Assembly (NCBI GenBank): GCA_946641515.1
Contig: CAMPBT010000001.1
Span: forward strand, 186,001 to 250,000
Reading direction: 5' to 3'
Source: UBA3210 sp002363635
GTDB taxonomy: Bacteria; Bacillota_I; Bacilli_A; RFN20; CAG-449
DNA length: 64,000 nucleotides
Shown one piece after another: positions 24,406 through 31,931 of this stretch (position 1 is its first letter; every line of letters starts with the position of its first letter). A program made the translations under genes and the position numbers. Below the pieces are notes generated by a model. It was not told the DNA's origin. It ran no database searches and was given only the letters and a program-made list of their open reading frames with translations.

Positions 24406-26592
24406 ATGTCAAAGAAAGTATTTTCACTAGACTTTGAAGGAAAGAAATTGAGCGTTGAATTAGGCGAAATTGCTAAACAAGCTGATGGTGCTGTTTTAGT
24501 ACGTCTAAATGATACCGTGGTTCTTTCTACAGTTTGTGCTTCTGACGAACCTAAAGATGGAGACTTTTTCCCATTAACTGTTGGATATGAAGAAAAACAG
24601 TATGCAGTTGGAAAAATCCCAGGTAGTTTCTTAAGAAGAGAAGGTCGTCCAGGCGAACATGCGACCTTAACAGCACGTTTAATTGATAGACCAATTAGAC
24701 CAATGTTTGCAGATGGTTTCAGAAATGAAGTCCAAATCGTTAACACAGTTATGTCAGTTGATCCAGATGCAACTCCAGAAATGGCAGCAATGTTTGGTTC
24801 ATCTTTAGCTTTAGGTATTTCAGATATTCCATTTGATGGACCTATCGCAGGTGTATATGTTGGTAGAGTTGATGGCAAATTTGTTATTAACCCAACACAA
24901 GAAGAAAAAGAAAAATCAGATTTAAACTTAGCATTAGCAGGTACATCTGAAGCAATCAACATGGTTGAAGCAGGTGCTCAAGAATTATCTGAAGAAGAAA
25001 TGTTAGATGCTTTAATGTTTGGTCATGAAGCAATCAAGAAATTATGTGCATTTGAAAAAGAAATTATCTTAGAAGTTGGTAAACCAAAGAGAGAAGTTTC
25101 TTTATACACAGTTTCAGAAGAAATCAGAAATGATGTAACTTCACGCGCTAAAGATAGATTAGTTGCAGCAGTTTCAATCGTTGATAAACTTGAAAGATAT
25201 GAAGCAATTGATAAGATTAACAACGAAATCCGTGCTTCATATGAAGAAAAAGAATACAAGAATGAAAAGATCAAGAATCAGACAATGATGCAGGTCAATG
25301 ACATTCTTGAACAATTAGTCGCTGACGAAGTTAGAAGATTAATTACAGTTGAAAAAATTAGACCTGACGGACGTAAGGTTGATGAAATTAGACCTTTAGA
25401 TGCTCAGATTGACTTATTACCAAGAGTTCACGGTTCTGCTATGTTTACTCGTGGACAAACTCAGGTTATTTCAGTTACAACTCTTGGCCCTCTAGCAGAT
25501 AAACAAATCATTGATAACTTATCAGCAGAAGACGAAAAGAGATTTATGCACCACTACAACTTCCCACCTTATTCAGTTGGTGAAATTGGTAGAATGGGTA
25601 CACCAGGTAGAAGAGAAATCGGTCACGGTGCACTTGGTGAAAGAGCATTATCATACGTCATTCCTTCAGAAGAAGAATTCCCATACACAATTAGATGTGT
25701 TTCTGAAGTTGTTGAATCAAACGGTTCATCTTCACAAGCATCAATTTGTGCTTCAACAATGTCATTAATGGCAGCAGGTGTTCCAATCAAAGCTCCAGTA
25801 GCAGGTATTGCAATGGGCTTAATCACATCTGGTCCATTAGATGGTAAACATCCATATACAATTTTAACTGATATCCAAGGTATGGAAGATCACTACGGTG
25901 ATATGGACTTTAAGGTTGCAGGTACAGACAATGGTATCACAGCTTTACAAATGGATATTAAGATTAAGGGTGTCACACGTGAAGTCTTAAAAGAAGCATT
26001 AGCACAAGCTCACAAAGCTAGAGCGGAAATTATGAAAGTAATTAAAGGCGCTATTGCTAAACCAAGAGAAGAAGTAGGCAAATACGCTCCTAAGATGGCA
26101 ACTTTAACTATCCCAGTAGATAGAATTAAAGATGTTATTGGTTCACAAGGTAAAGTTATTAACGATATTATTGCAAAATGTGATAACGTTAAGATTGATA
26201 TCGATGATAACGGTAAAGTAGTTATCTACCATATGGATAGAGAACCAATCAACAAAGCTAAAGAAATGATTGAAAATATCGTTAAAGAAGCTAAAGTTGG
26301 TGAAGTTTACGACGCAAAAGTTGTAAGAATTGAATCATATGGTGCATTCGTTAACTTATTCGGTAATGTTGATGGTTTATGCCATGTTTCACAACTTGCA
26401 AATGATAGAGTTAACCATCCAAAAGATGTCGTTAAACTTGGTCAAATCTTAAAAGTTAGAGTTACAGAAATCGACGAAAAGGGCAGAATCAATGTTTCTC
26501 ACAAAGAATTCGCTCCAAAAGTTGAAAAGAAACCAGTAGAAAAGAAAGAAACTAAAGTAGAAGAAGCTGCTCCAGTTTCAGAAGACAAATAA
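24406..26592 (+). CDS. pnp: polyribonucleotide nucleotidyltransferase
   Basis: A 728-residue PNPase: two RNase PH domains (GSFLRREGRPGEH; later RPDGRKVDEIRPL and GSAMFTRGQTQ), then KH (IKDVIGSQGKVINDI) and S1 (YDAKVVRIESYGAFVNLFG) RNA-binding domains and an acidic tail. It is a phosphate-dependent 3'-5' exonuclease in mRNA decay. ATAAAGGAG precedes ATG at 24406. In most Bacilli pnp follows rpsO; here the upstream gene is the divergent mreB-like gene. Confidence 0.97.
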   Translation: MSKKVFSLDFEGKKLSVELGEIAKQADGAVLVRLNDTVVLSTVCASDEPKDGDFFPLTVGYEEKQYAVGKIPGSFLRREGRPGEHATLTARLIDRPIRPMFADGFRNEVQIVNTVMSVDPDATPEMAAMFGSSLALGISDIPFDGPIAGVYVGRVDGKFVINPTQEEKEKSDLNLALAGTSEAINMVEAGAQELSEEEMLDALMFGHEAIKKLCAFEKEIILEVGKPKREVSLYTVSEEIRNDVTSRAKDRLVAAVSIVDKLERYEAIDKINNEIRASYEEKEYKNEKIKNQTMMQVNDILEQLVADEVRRLITVEKIRPDGRKVDEIRPLDAQIDLLPRVHGSAMFTRGQTQVISVTTLGPLADKQIIDNLSAEDEKRFMHHYNFPPYSVGEIGRMGTPGRREIGHGALGERALSYVIPSEEEFPYTIRCVSEVVESNGSSSQASICASTMSLMAAGVPIKAPVAGIAMGLITSGPLDGKHPYTILTDIQGMEDHYGDMDFKVAGTDNGITALQMDIKIKGVTREVLKEALAQAHKARAEIMKVIKGAIAKPREEVGKYAPKMATLTIPVDRIKDVIGSQGKVINDIIAKCDNVKIDIDDNGKVVIYHMDREPINKAKEMIENIVKEAKVGEVYDAKVVRIESYGAFVNLFGNVDGLCHVSQLANDRVNHPKDVVKLGQILKVRVTEIDEKGRINVSHKEFAPKVEKKPVEKKETKVEEAAPVSEDK

Positions 26593-26599
26593 GATTCTT

Positions 26600-26629
26600 A
26601 AAGTAGGTACTTCGGTATCTACTTTTTTT
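26600..26629 (+). terminator. terminator of pnp
   Basis: AAGTAGGTAC-TTCG-GTATCTACTT with seven T. Confidence 0.92.
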
Positions 26630-26659
26630 AGACAATTTTAAAAATTTCGTTAAACAATA

Positions 26660-26688
26660 TTGAAATGTTTGTATCACACTATTATTAT
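26660..26688 (+). promoter_or_regulatory. orphan promoter downstream of pnp
   Basis: TTGAAA (26660-26665), 17 bases, TATTAT (26683-26688). No gene follows on this strand, only two hairpins and a terminator. Confidence 0.6.
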
Positions 26689-26693
26689 TTAAT

Positions 26694-26756
26694 TAATAAA
26701 TATTGTAGGAAACAATATTGACCAAATAGGTATTTCTTTGGAAATGCCTATTTTTT
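26694..26756 (+). ncRNA. candidate small RNA of about 60 nt
   Basis: Between the orphan promoter and the next gene lie hairpin 1 (AATATTGT-AGGAA-ACAATATT, 26699-26719) and hairpin 2 (AAATAGGTATTT, 6 bases, AAATGCCTATTT, 26724-26753) followed by six T, a complete intrinsic terminator. There is no ORF. A transcript of about 60 nt with an exposed AGGAA loop is predicted. The unpaired loop could pair with ribosome binding sites. It is not similar to any RNA I know. Confidence 0.5.
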
Positions 26757-26770
26757 CATACTTTTACATA

Positions 26771-26798
26771 AAAAAACTAGGGAAGTTAACCCCTAGTT
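26771..26798 (-). terminator. terminator of the CNNM/CorC-like gene
   Basis: On the minus strand AACTAGGG, 8 bases, CCCTAGTT and a T run. Confidence 0.88.
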
Positions 26799-26804
26799 AG
26801 ATAA

Positions 26805-27863
26805 TTATTTTTTATTTTTTACTGCTTCTTTTTCTAATTCTTTTTTAATTTCGTCTTCGTCTTCTGCGATATCTCTTTCTTCATCGTATTCGTCTTCAAT
26901 TTCGCCTACTAATTCTTCTAAGATATCTTCCATTGTTACTAAACCTACAACTTTTTTGCCATTTTTAACAATTGCCATATGTAGGTTTTCACGTTGGAAT
27001 GTTTTTAATTGACGAGAAATTTTAATAATTGGTTTTACATATAAAGCATCTACAACAATTGACTTTAAATCTTTTTCGTCGTTTAAGAGCATTTCATAGA
27101 ATTCTTTTTGGTAGACAATACCATAAATTCCATTTACTGTATTATCTTTTGATATTGGTAAGCGAGAATAGTTATATCTTTCAAATGTGTCTTGAATTTG
27201 TTCTAATGAATCAGATGCTTTAATAAAGATTATCTTCTTAGGCTTAGTCATAATATCAGAGATAATTAAATCTCCATATTCTAAAGTATTAACAATGATA
27301 TTCTTTTCGACGTTAGTAAGAGTTCCTTGCTCATGAATTTCGTCTACTAACATTTCAAATTCTTCATCAGTCATTGCTTCATCATCTTCATTTCTAAATA
27401 ATTTAGTAATTCCTTTTTGAGCGATTCTAAAGATATATGAAATAGGAAATAAAATATAGAAAATTAACGCAACTGGATAAGCGTAGAATCTTGCGAAGAA
27501 TTCAGGTCTAGCTTTGGCCATGGATTTAGGGAAAATTTCACCAAAAATTAAGACTACAACTGTAACTACAATTGTACTTAAAGCTTCTGGCCATTCCATG
27601 TTAGTAACAAATAAAACAGTTGCAATAGTTGTACCTGCAATATTGACTAGATTATTACCGATAAGAATGGTTGTTAATAACTGATCATATTCTTTCTTTA
27701 AATGTAAGGCAATCTTTGCAGCTTTTGATCCTTCTTTAGCAAATCTCTTCATTCTTATTTCATTGAATGCGGTGAATGAAGTTTCTGCTCCTGAGAAGAA
27801 AGCGCTGAAAAGTAATAATACAATTAAAATTGAGTAGTAAATGATATATCGGGTCGGGTCCAT
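26805..27863 (-). CDS. CNNM/CorC-type transporter-associated protein (DUF21 plus CBS pair)
   Basis: The start is set at ATG 27863 (AAAGGAG 16 bases upstream), giving 352 residues. An N-terminal DUF21 membrane domain (FSAFFSGAETSFTAFNEIRMK and several helices to about residue 150) is followed by a CBS pair (DIMTKPKKIIFIKASDSLEQ ... VVGLVTMEDILEELVGEIED). The acidic EDEYDEERD tail replaces the CorC/HlyC domain, so it is shorter than full-length family members. These proteins act in magnesium or cobalt efflux; 'hemolysin' is an old name. Monocistronic. Confidence 0.9.
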   Translation of the reverse strand: MDPTRYIIYYSILIVLLLFSAFFSGAETSFTAFNEIRMKRFAKEGSKAAKIALHLKKEYDQLLTTILIGNNLVNIAGTTIATVLFVTNMEWPEALSTIVVTVVVLIFGEIFPKSMAKARPEFFARFYAYPVALIFYILFPISYIFRIAQKGITKLFRNEDDEAMTDEEFEMLVDEIHEQGTLTNVEKNIIVNTLEYGDLIISDIMTKPKKIIFIKASDSLEQIQDTFERYNYSRLPISKDNTVNGIYGIVYQKEFYEMLLNDEKDLKSIVVDALYVKPIIKISRQLKTFQRENLHMAIVKNGKKVVGLVTMEDILEELVGEIEDEYDEERDIAEDEDEIKKELEKEAVKNKK

Positions 27864-27956
27864 ATTAGTTATTAATAATCTCCTTTTAAAATATAAATAT
27901 GTAATATATATTATCACAATTATAAAATTTATCAAGGCTATAAATAGGACTTTAAA

Positions 27957-27980
27957 TTAAAAAAGAGGCATAGCCTCTTT
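27957..27980 (-). terminator. terminator of the thioredoxin-like lipoprotein gene
   Basis: On the minus strand AAAGAGGC-TAT-GCCTCTTT with T run. Confidence 0.88.
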
Positions 27981-27983
27981 AGC

Positions 27984-28964
27984 TTATAGATTGATATCTA
28001 AATATTCTTTAATTAATGGAATCTCTACTTTTTTAGCCTTTTCTTGAGCTTCTAGAGCAGTTTCTCCACTTATGCCAATAACTTTGTCACCCCAAAAAGA
28101 ATCGTTAATTGTTGTGCTTCCTTCTTCAAAATAATCATTCGCGTATAGTACTGAAGAAATTAATTCGTTATTTTCATATTTGATGATTGAAGGAACGTAT
28201 CCGTCTTTAAAGAAATTTATTTTATATTTAGCTTTCCATTCTTTCCAATCTTCTTTAGATAAAGTTGATCTAATACCTGCTACTTCAAATCTATTTAAGA
28301 TTTTTTTTGCAGTGATTAAATAATTATCTAAGAAATTATCATTAAATGATTTACAATCAGGACATTTTCTCCAACTATATTCAATGATAGATGAAGAAGA
28401 AATTAATGAATCTAAATAGGTAGTAGTATTTAAAGATAAAGATTGCATAGTAACTTTATCATTATATTTATAATCTACTAAATCATTTACCACATTGTAA
28501 TTAGAAGAATTAATTCTACTATTTAGATTGTTATATAGAGTAGATGAAGATGTGTACATGTTTGTAGAATATTCTATTTCATCAACAATCTTTCCTTCAT
28601 CAAAAAATAGAAGAGTTGCAGATGAAACTTTTCCTTTTAATTTATAGTCTTCATCTTCAGATAATAAAGAGACTGTTTTTTGATATTTATCTTGTTCAAT
28701 CCAGTTAATTATATATTTAGTATCCTTAATATAATTTATAAGTGGATCTTTAATAAATTCACATGCAGAACATCCGTCTTCTCCAATGACAAGAACCATA
28801 TCATCTTGCGCTAAAATTTTGTCGTATAGTTCATTGCTACTTGTATAAATAAATGATTTAACTTGAGTAGATGAATCAATAGTAATGTTATAGTTAGAAG
28901 AAGAGCATGAAGAAAATAATGATGGAAGTAATAAACTTAAGACAAATAAATTTCTTTTTTTCAT
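27984..28964 (-). CDS. lipoprotein with two thioredoxin-like CxxC motifs
   Basis: A 326-residue protein with a lipoprotein signal (MKKRNLFVLSLLLPSLFSSC, lipobox LFSSC), so probably anchored outside the membrane. Two halves each carry a redox motif: GEDGCSACEF (about residue 64-73) and WRKCPDCKSF (about 199-208). The order thioredoxin-like, linker, thioredoxin-like suggests a tandem extracellular disulfide protein. It could be a reductase, an oxidase or a redox-dependent binding protein; no partner is seen nearby. TTATGAAAAAAAG with AAAGGAG upstream supports the start. Confidence 0.75.
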   Translation of the reverse strand: MKKRNLFVLSLLLPSLFSSCSSSNYNITIDSSTQVKSFIYTSSNELYDKILAQDDMVLVIGEDGCSACEFIKDPLINYIKDTKYIINWIEQDKYQKTVSLLSEDEDYKLKGKVSSATLLFFDEGKIVDEIEYSTNMYTSSSTLYNNLNSRINSSNYNVVNDLVDYKYNDKVTMQSLSLNTTTYLDSLISSSSIIEYSWRKCPDCKSFNDNFLDNYLITAKKILNRFEVAGIRSTLSKEDWKEWKAKYKINFFKDGYVPSIIKYENNELISSVLYANDYFEEGSTTINDSFWGDKVIGISGETALEAQEKAKKVEIPLIKEYLDINL

Positions 28965-29197
28965 AATTTTCTCCTTTGTTTCATTATATCATTCGTAAGA
29001 CTATATAAAAATAAAATATTACAAAAATATTCTTTCCTAAAAATGTATTGAATAATCTTAAAAAAATGCCAAAATTGAGACGTTTTCAAATGGTTTTTGA
29101 GATTAAATAAAAACATTCAAAAAACTTTTGAAATAGGCTTTTCTTTTCAAAAAAAATCGTAGAAGATATGGGTATCTTACTATTAAGGGGGAAACTT
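28965..29197. promoter_or_regulatory. upstream region of the 29.2-31.9 kb cluster with repeated TTTTGAAA boxes
   Basis: TTTTCAAA at 29083 and 29144 and its inverse TTTTGAAA at 29126, plus further T/A-rich near copies, lie within 70 bases. There is no convincing -35/-10 pair. A perfect hairpin AAGATA-TGGG-TATCTT (29163-29178) stands just before the ribosome site AAGGGGG. The layout suggests a special activator or sigma factor for the cluster. Confidence 0.4.
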
Positions 29198-29587
29198 ATG
29201 GAAAACACAACCAAATACAATAACCGCATTATTAAGCAAATTGTTGAGGACTATCGAAAGGCATATTCTGTAATGTTAAGAAACGGGAACTTATCTATGG
29301 CAGAATTTTTCCTGAACGATTCAAACGGAAAAACAGATATGAGAGAAATTCTTGAACACCTTCAAGATGTAAATATCTGTGAAGAAGAGAAGGTAATTTT
29401 ACAGATTATTTTCTGCTTATCAATTATGGATGACACAGGTAGAGAAATTATCTGGAAAGAATTCTTTAATAAGAGTAAAACTACTTCAAAGATTCCTTGG
29501 TGGGAAGGAATATATTCTCGTTCTACTTTTTATCGACTAAAAAATCAGTACGTAAAGCAGTTTATTAATTTATGCGCCGCAGCATAA
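29198..29587 (+). CDS. probable regulatory protein, HTH-like C-terminus
   Basis: ATG at 29198 follows AAGGGGGAAACTT. The 129-residue product is soluble and helical; its end YSRSTFYRLKNQYVKQFINL looks like a recognition helix and resembles, from memory, the MG284/MPN403 family of Mollicutes and phage ArpU/RinA-type activators. It is first in a string of five overlapping genes, so it may control them. It overlaps the next gene by 16 bases. Confidence 0.6.
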   Translation: MENTTKYNNRIIKQIVEDYRKAYSVMLRNGNLSMAEFFLNDSNGKTDMREILEHLQDVNICEEEKVILQIIFCLSIMDDTGREIIWKEFFNKSKTTSKIPWWEGIYSRSTFYRLKNQYVKQFINLCAAA

Positions 29588-30456
29588 TAAGTATTTTACC
29601 TTTACTACTATCTTTTAACGTACGAAATACTGGTTATGAATTTAGTCTTGATAAAGTAAAAATGTTTTATGAAGATAATACTTTTTACATGTATTTTCTT
29701 CCTTGTCGAGAGAATGGTAGGCTAGAATATTATCGCGTTTTTATTGATAATGACATTATTGTAGATAGAGATACAAACGATAAGTCAATTTATTTAAATT
29801 TAAATGATTATAACGATAACTCGTCACATAGTATCTTTTACATTGAATATCTAGATGATGGTAGTTTTAACAAGATAACATTTTATTTTACTATTCCTCA
29901 AGGTGATATTTATTTAGATAATTATTTTTATTCTTTGTCGAGTAATATTGATACTTATGGTCATTCAAACATTTATTTAGATAAAGGTCAGTATATCGCT
30001 TTTAATTCATTAGCATATGAAAATAAAGTTGATGAACATCGCTACCTAGATTTAGATAAATATGGCAATGTTTCATTTAATAATAATTATTCTTTAGGAG
30101 AAGTATATTTAAGTATAAAAAATGATAATATTTTTTCTTATTTTGATGATGAATATCTTAATTTAAATCTAGATATATATAATGACTCTTTAATCATTAA
30201 TGAAAATCTTTCTTTAAATAAATATTCTAGAGAAATATATTTAGATGCATATGGTAGTTTAGATAAGATATATTTTCCTAAAGAAATGGATAAAGAAATA
30301 GTTGAAACAATTTTTAGTATTAAGAACTTTTATGGCACTAATATTAATTTATATTTTCAAGCTTACTTTAATCTAGATAAAAGCTTATTAAATGATTATG
30401 AAATAATTATCGAAGATAAAGATTTTTTTGAATATGATTACGAGTTTCAAATATGA
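29572..30456 (+). CDS. secreted protein of unknown function, Asn/Asp/Tyr-rich
   Basis: A 294-residue protein with a short basic start and hydrophobic stretch (MRRSIISILPLLLSF) that looks like a signal peptide without a lipobox. The rest is rich in N, D, Y, S and I, predicted mostly strand, with repeated turns such as YLDKGQYIAF, like an extracellular beta-rich domain. No family is recognised. It overlaps the upstream gene by 16 bases and the next by 4 (ATGA) and ends with a rare TGA. Confidence 0.6.
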   Translation: MRRSIISILPLLLSFNVRNTGYEFSLDKVKMFYEDNTFYMYFLPCRENGRLEYYRVFIDNDIIVDRDTNDKSIYLNLNDYNDNSSHSIFYIEYLDDGSFNKITFYFTIPQGDIYLDNYFYSLSSNIDTYGHSNIYLDKGQYIAFNSLAYENKVDEHRYLDLDKYGNVSFNNNYSLGEVYLSIKNDNIFSYFDDEYLNLNLDIYNDSLIINENLSLNKYSREIYLDAYGSLDKIYFPKEMDKEIVETIFSIKNFYGTNINLYFQAYFNLDKSLLNDYEIIIEDKDFFEYDYEFQI

Positions 30457-30764
30457 TGTTTTTAATTATATTTATCCTATTTTCTTATTCTTATAATTTA
30501 TCTTCAGAGTCATTTAAGCTTTATTTATCTTCTACTATTCCAGAAATCTATGTTTTAAGCCTCGACAACGAAGAAAAGAGTATCGATGAGGATTTGTTCG
30601 TTAATACTTCAAATGAGATTATACGTTCTTATAATTCTAAAGAAATAACTAATATAAAAACTTATTATTCATTTAATGGGTTAGTAGTAAATTTTAAAAT
30701 TACCTATAATATCGTTTTTTATTCTTACCAATATAATAAGGAGATAAAAATAAATGAAAAGTAA
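30453..30764 (+). CDS. small membrane-anchored or secreted protein
   Basis: 103 residues: an N-terminal hydrophobic segment (MMFLIIFILFSYSY) and an outer domain of about 85 residues with Ser/Tyr/Asn-rich strands. Unknown family. The ATGATG start overlaps the preceding TGA, so expression is coupled. Confidence 0.55.
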   Translation: MMFLIIFILFSYSYNLSSESFKLYLSSTIPEIYVLSLDNEEKSIDEDLFVNTSNEIIRSYNSKEITNIKTYYSFNGLVVNFKITYNIVFYSYQYNKEIKINEK

Positions 30765-31623
30765 ATTAACAAGTTTGTTCATCTTACTTTCTTCAAGTAT
30801 TGTCTTTTGTTCTTATAAGAAATGGATCTGCTTATTAATATCTTTAATTATCATCGTCTTAATTATTTGTTCTATTCCAAATAATAAATTTTTGGATTTA
30901 AAGAATAATTATTTATTACGAATTGATAGTTTAGAAAATAAAGAAGATTTGATTCGTTTTACGTTAGGATATGATGAAAGTAAAAGTTATGAAGAAAATA
31001 CTTTAATATTTCAAAGCAAGTACAAAAATAAAATTGAAAAAGATTTCTTTCTTTATTTAAATAAATGCAAGAACCTAAATGATATTAAAACAGTCTTATT
31101 TGTTTATAAGAATTATGGAGAATTGAATATTAATAAATTTATATGTTATGGCCTATTTTTAGGAACATATTTAATCTTAATTAGATTCTTTCCTTTCTAT
31201 TTAAATTTATTAGATTTCTATTTTAAGATTAATGCAGTTTATTTAATGTTATTACTTATTCTAACTTATAAAGATTTATATTATTTACCTGGAAAATTTA
31301 AATTGTTTAATGATTTTTATTATTCATCGTTATTATCTTTAATTGCAGAAAATAAAAAGGAATCTTTTAAAGAGAATGTAAAAAGATTTTGTAAGTATAA
31401 TAAGATTTATAAAAAAGTTGAAGAAGATTTTGAAAACGGAAATATAGGGAATTATAAATTAAGTAAAATTAAGATGAGTAAGATATCCTCATTATTTGAT
31501 CTTTATACTAATGATAATTTTATTGAACCTGTTGAAGATAAATATTCTTGGTACGTTATTCTAAATGAATATTCTTTATACGTCTTTGCTTTAATTGTTG
31601 TTATTAAAGGAATATTATTATGA
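30754..31623 (+). CDS. multi-helix membrane protein of unknown function
   Basis: A 289-residue protein with membrane segments at about 5-40, 132-152, 158-175 and 270-289 and a basic cytoplasmic-looking region between them. The pattern helix pair, soluble helical domain, helix pair, soluble domain, C-terminal helix is reminiscent of GspF/TadC-type platform proteins of pilus and secretion systems, but no motif confirms it. AAGGAG precedes ATG. It ends with TGA in an ATGA overlap. Confidence 0.55.
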   Translation: MKSKLTSLFILLSSSIVFCSYKKWICLLISLIIIVLIICSIPNNKFLDLKNNYLLRIDSLENKEDLIRFTLGYDESKSYEENTLIFQSKYKNKIEKDFFLYLNKCKNLNDIKTVLFVYKNYGELNINKFICYGLFLGTYLILIRFFPFYLNLLDFYFKINAVYLMLLLILTYKDLYYLPGKFKLFNDFYYSSLLSLIAENKKESFKENVKRFCKYNKIYKKVEEDFENGNIGNYKLSKIKMSKISSLFDLYTNDNFIEPVEDKYSWYVILNEYSLYVFALIVVIKGILL

Positions 31624-31931
31624 AATTAAAAATCATATTAATGATAGAAATGATTTTAGTAATGACAACTAATTTAAAAATCAAAACTATTAATAATTAT
31701 GAGAAAACTAAAAGTGAACTGGAATATGCTTCTAGTCAAATCTATATTTCATTTTTAAAATATTCGAAAAATAATTCTTATGTAATTACTTATTTAAAAT
31801 CCCAAGAAATTGATATTTTTAACGAAGAGATTACTTCTTCATCTTATCGTTATACATTACAAAAAAAATACTTCTCTTATGAAAAGAATAAAGAATTACT
31901 CCTAACTTTAGAAAAGTATTTTACATATTAA
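31620..31931 (+). CDS. small protein with pseudopilin-like N-terminus
   Basis: 103 residues beginning MKLKIILMIEMILVMTTN, a hydrophobic helix with a glutamate five or six residues in, as in pseudopilins, but without the glycine cleavage site. The rest is helical and Lys/Tyr/Ser-rich. The idea of a pilin-like subunit is speculative. Its TAA overlaps the stop of the convergent mutM-coaE gene by four bases. Confidence 0.5.
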   Translation: MKLKIILMIEMILVMTTNLKIKTINNYEKTKSELEYASSQIYISFLKYSKNNSYVITYLKSQEIDIFNEEITSSSYRYTLQKKYFSYEKNKELLLTLEKYFTY

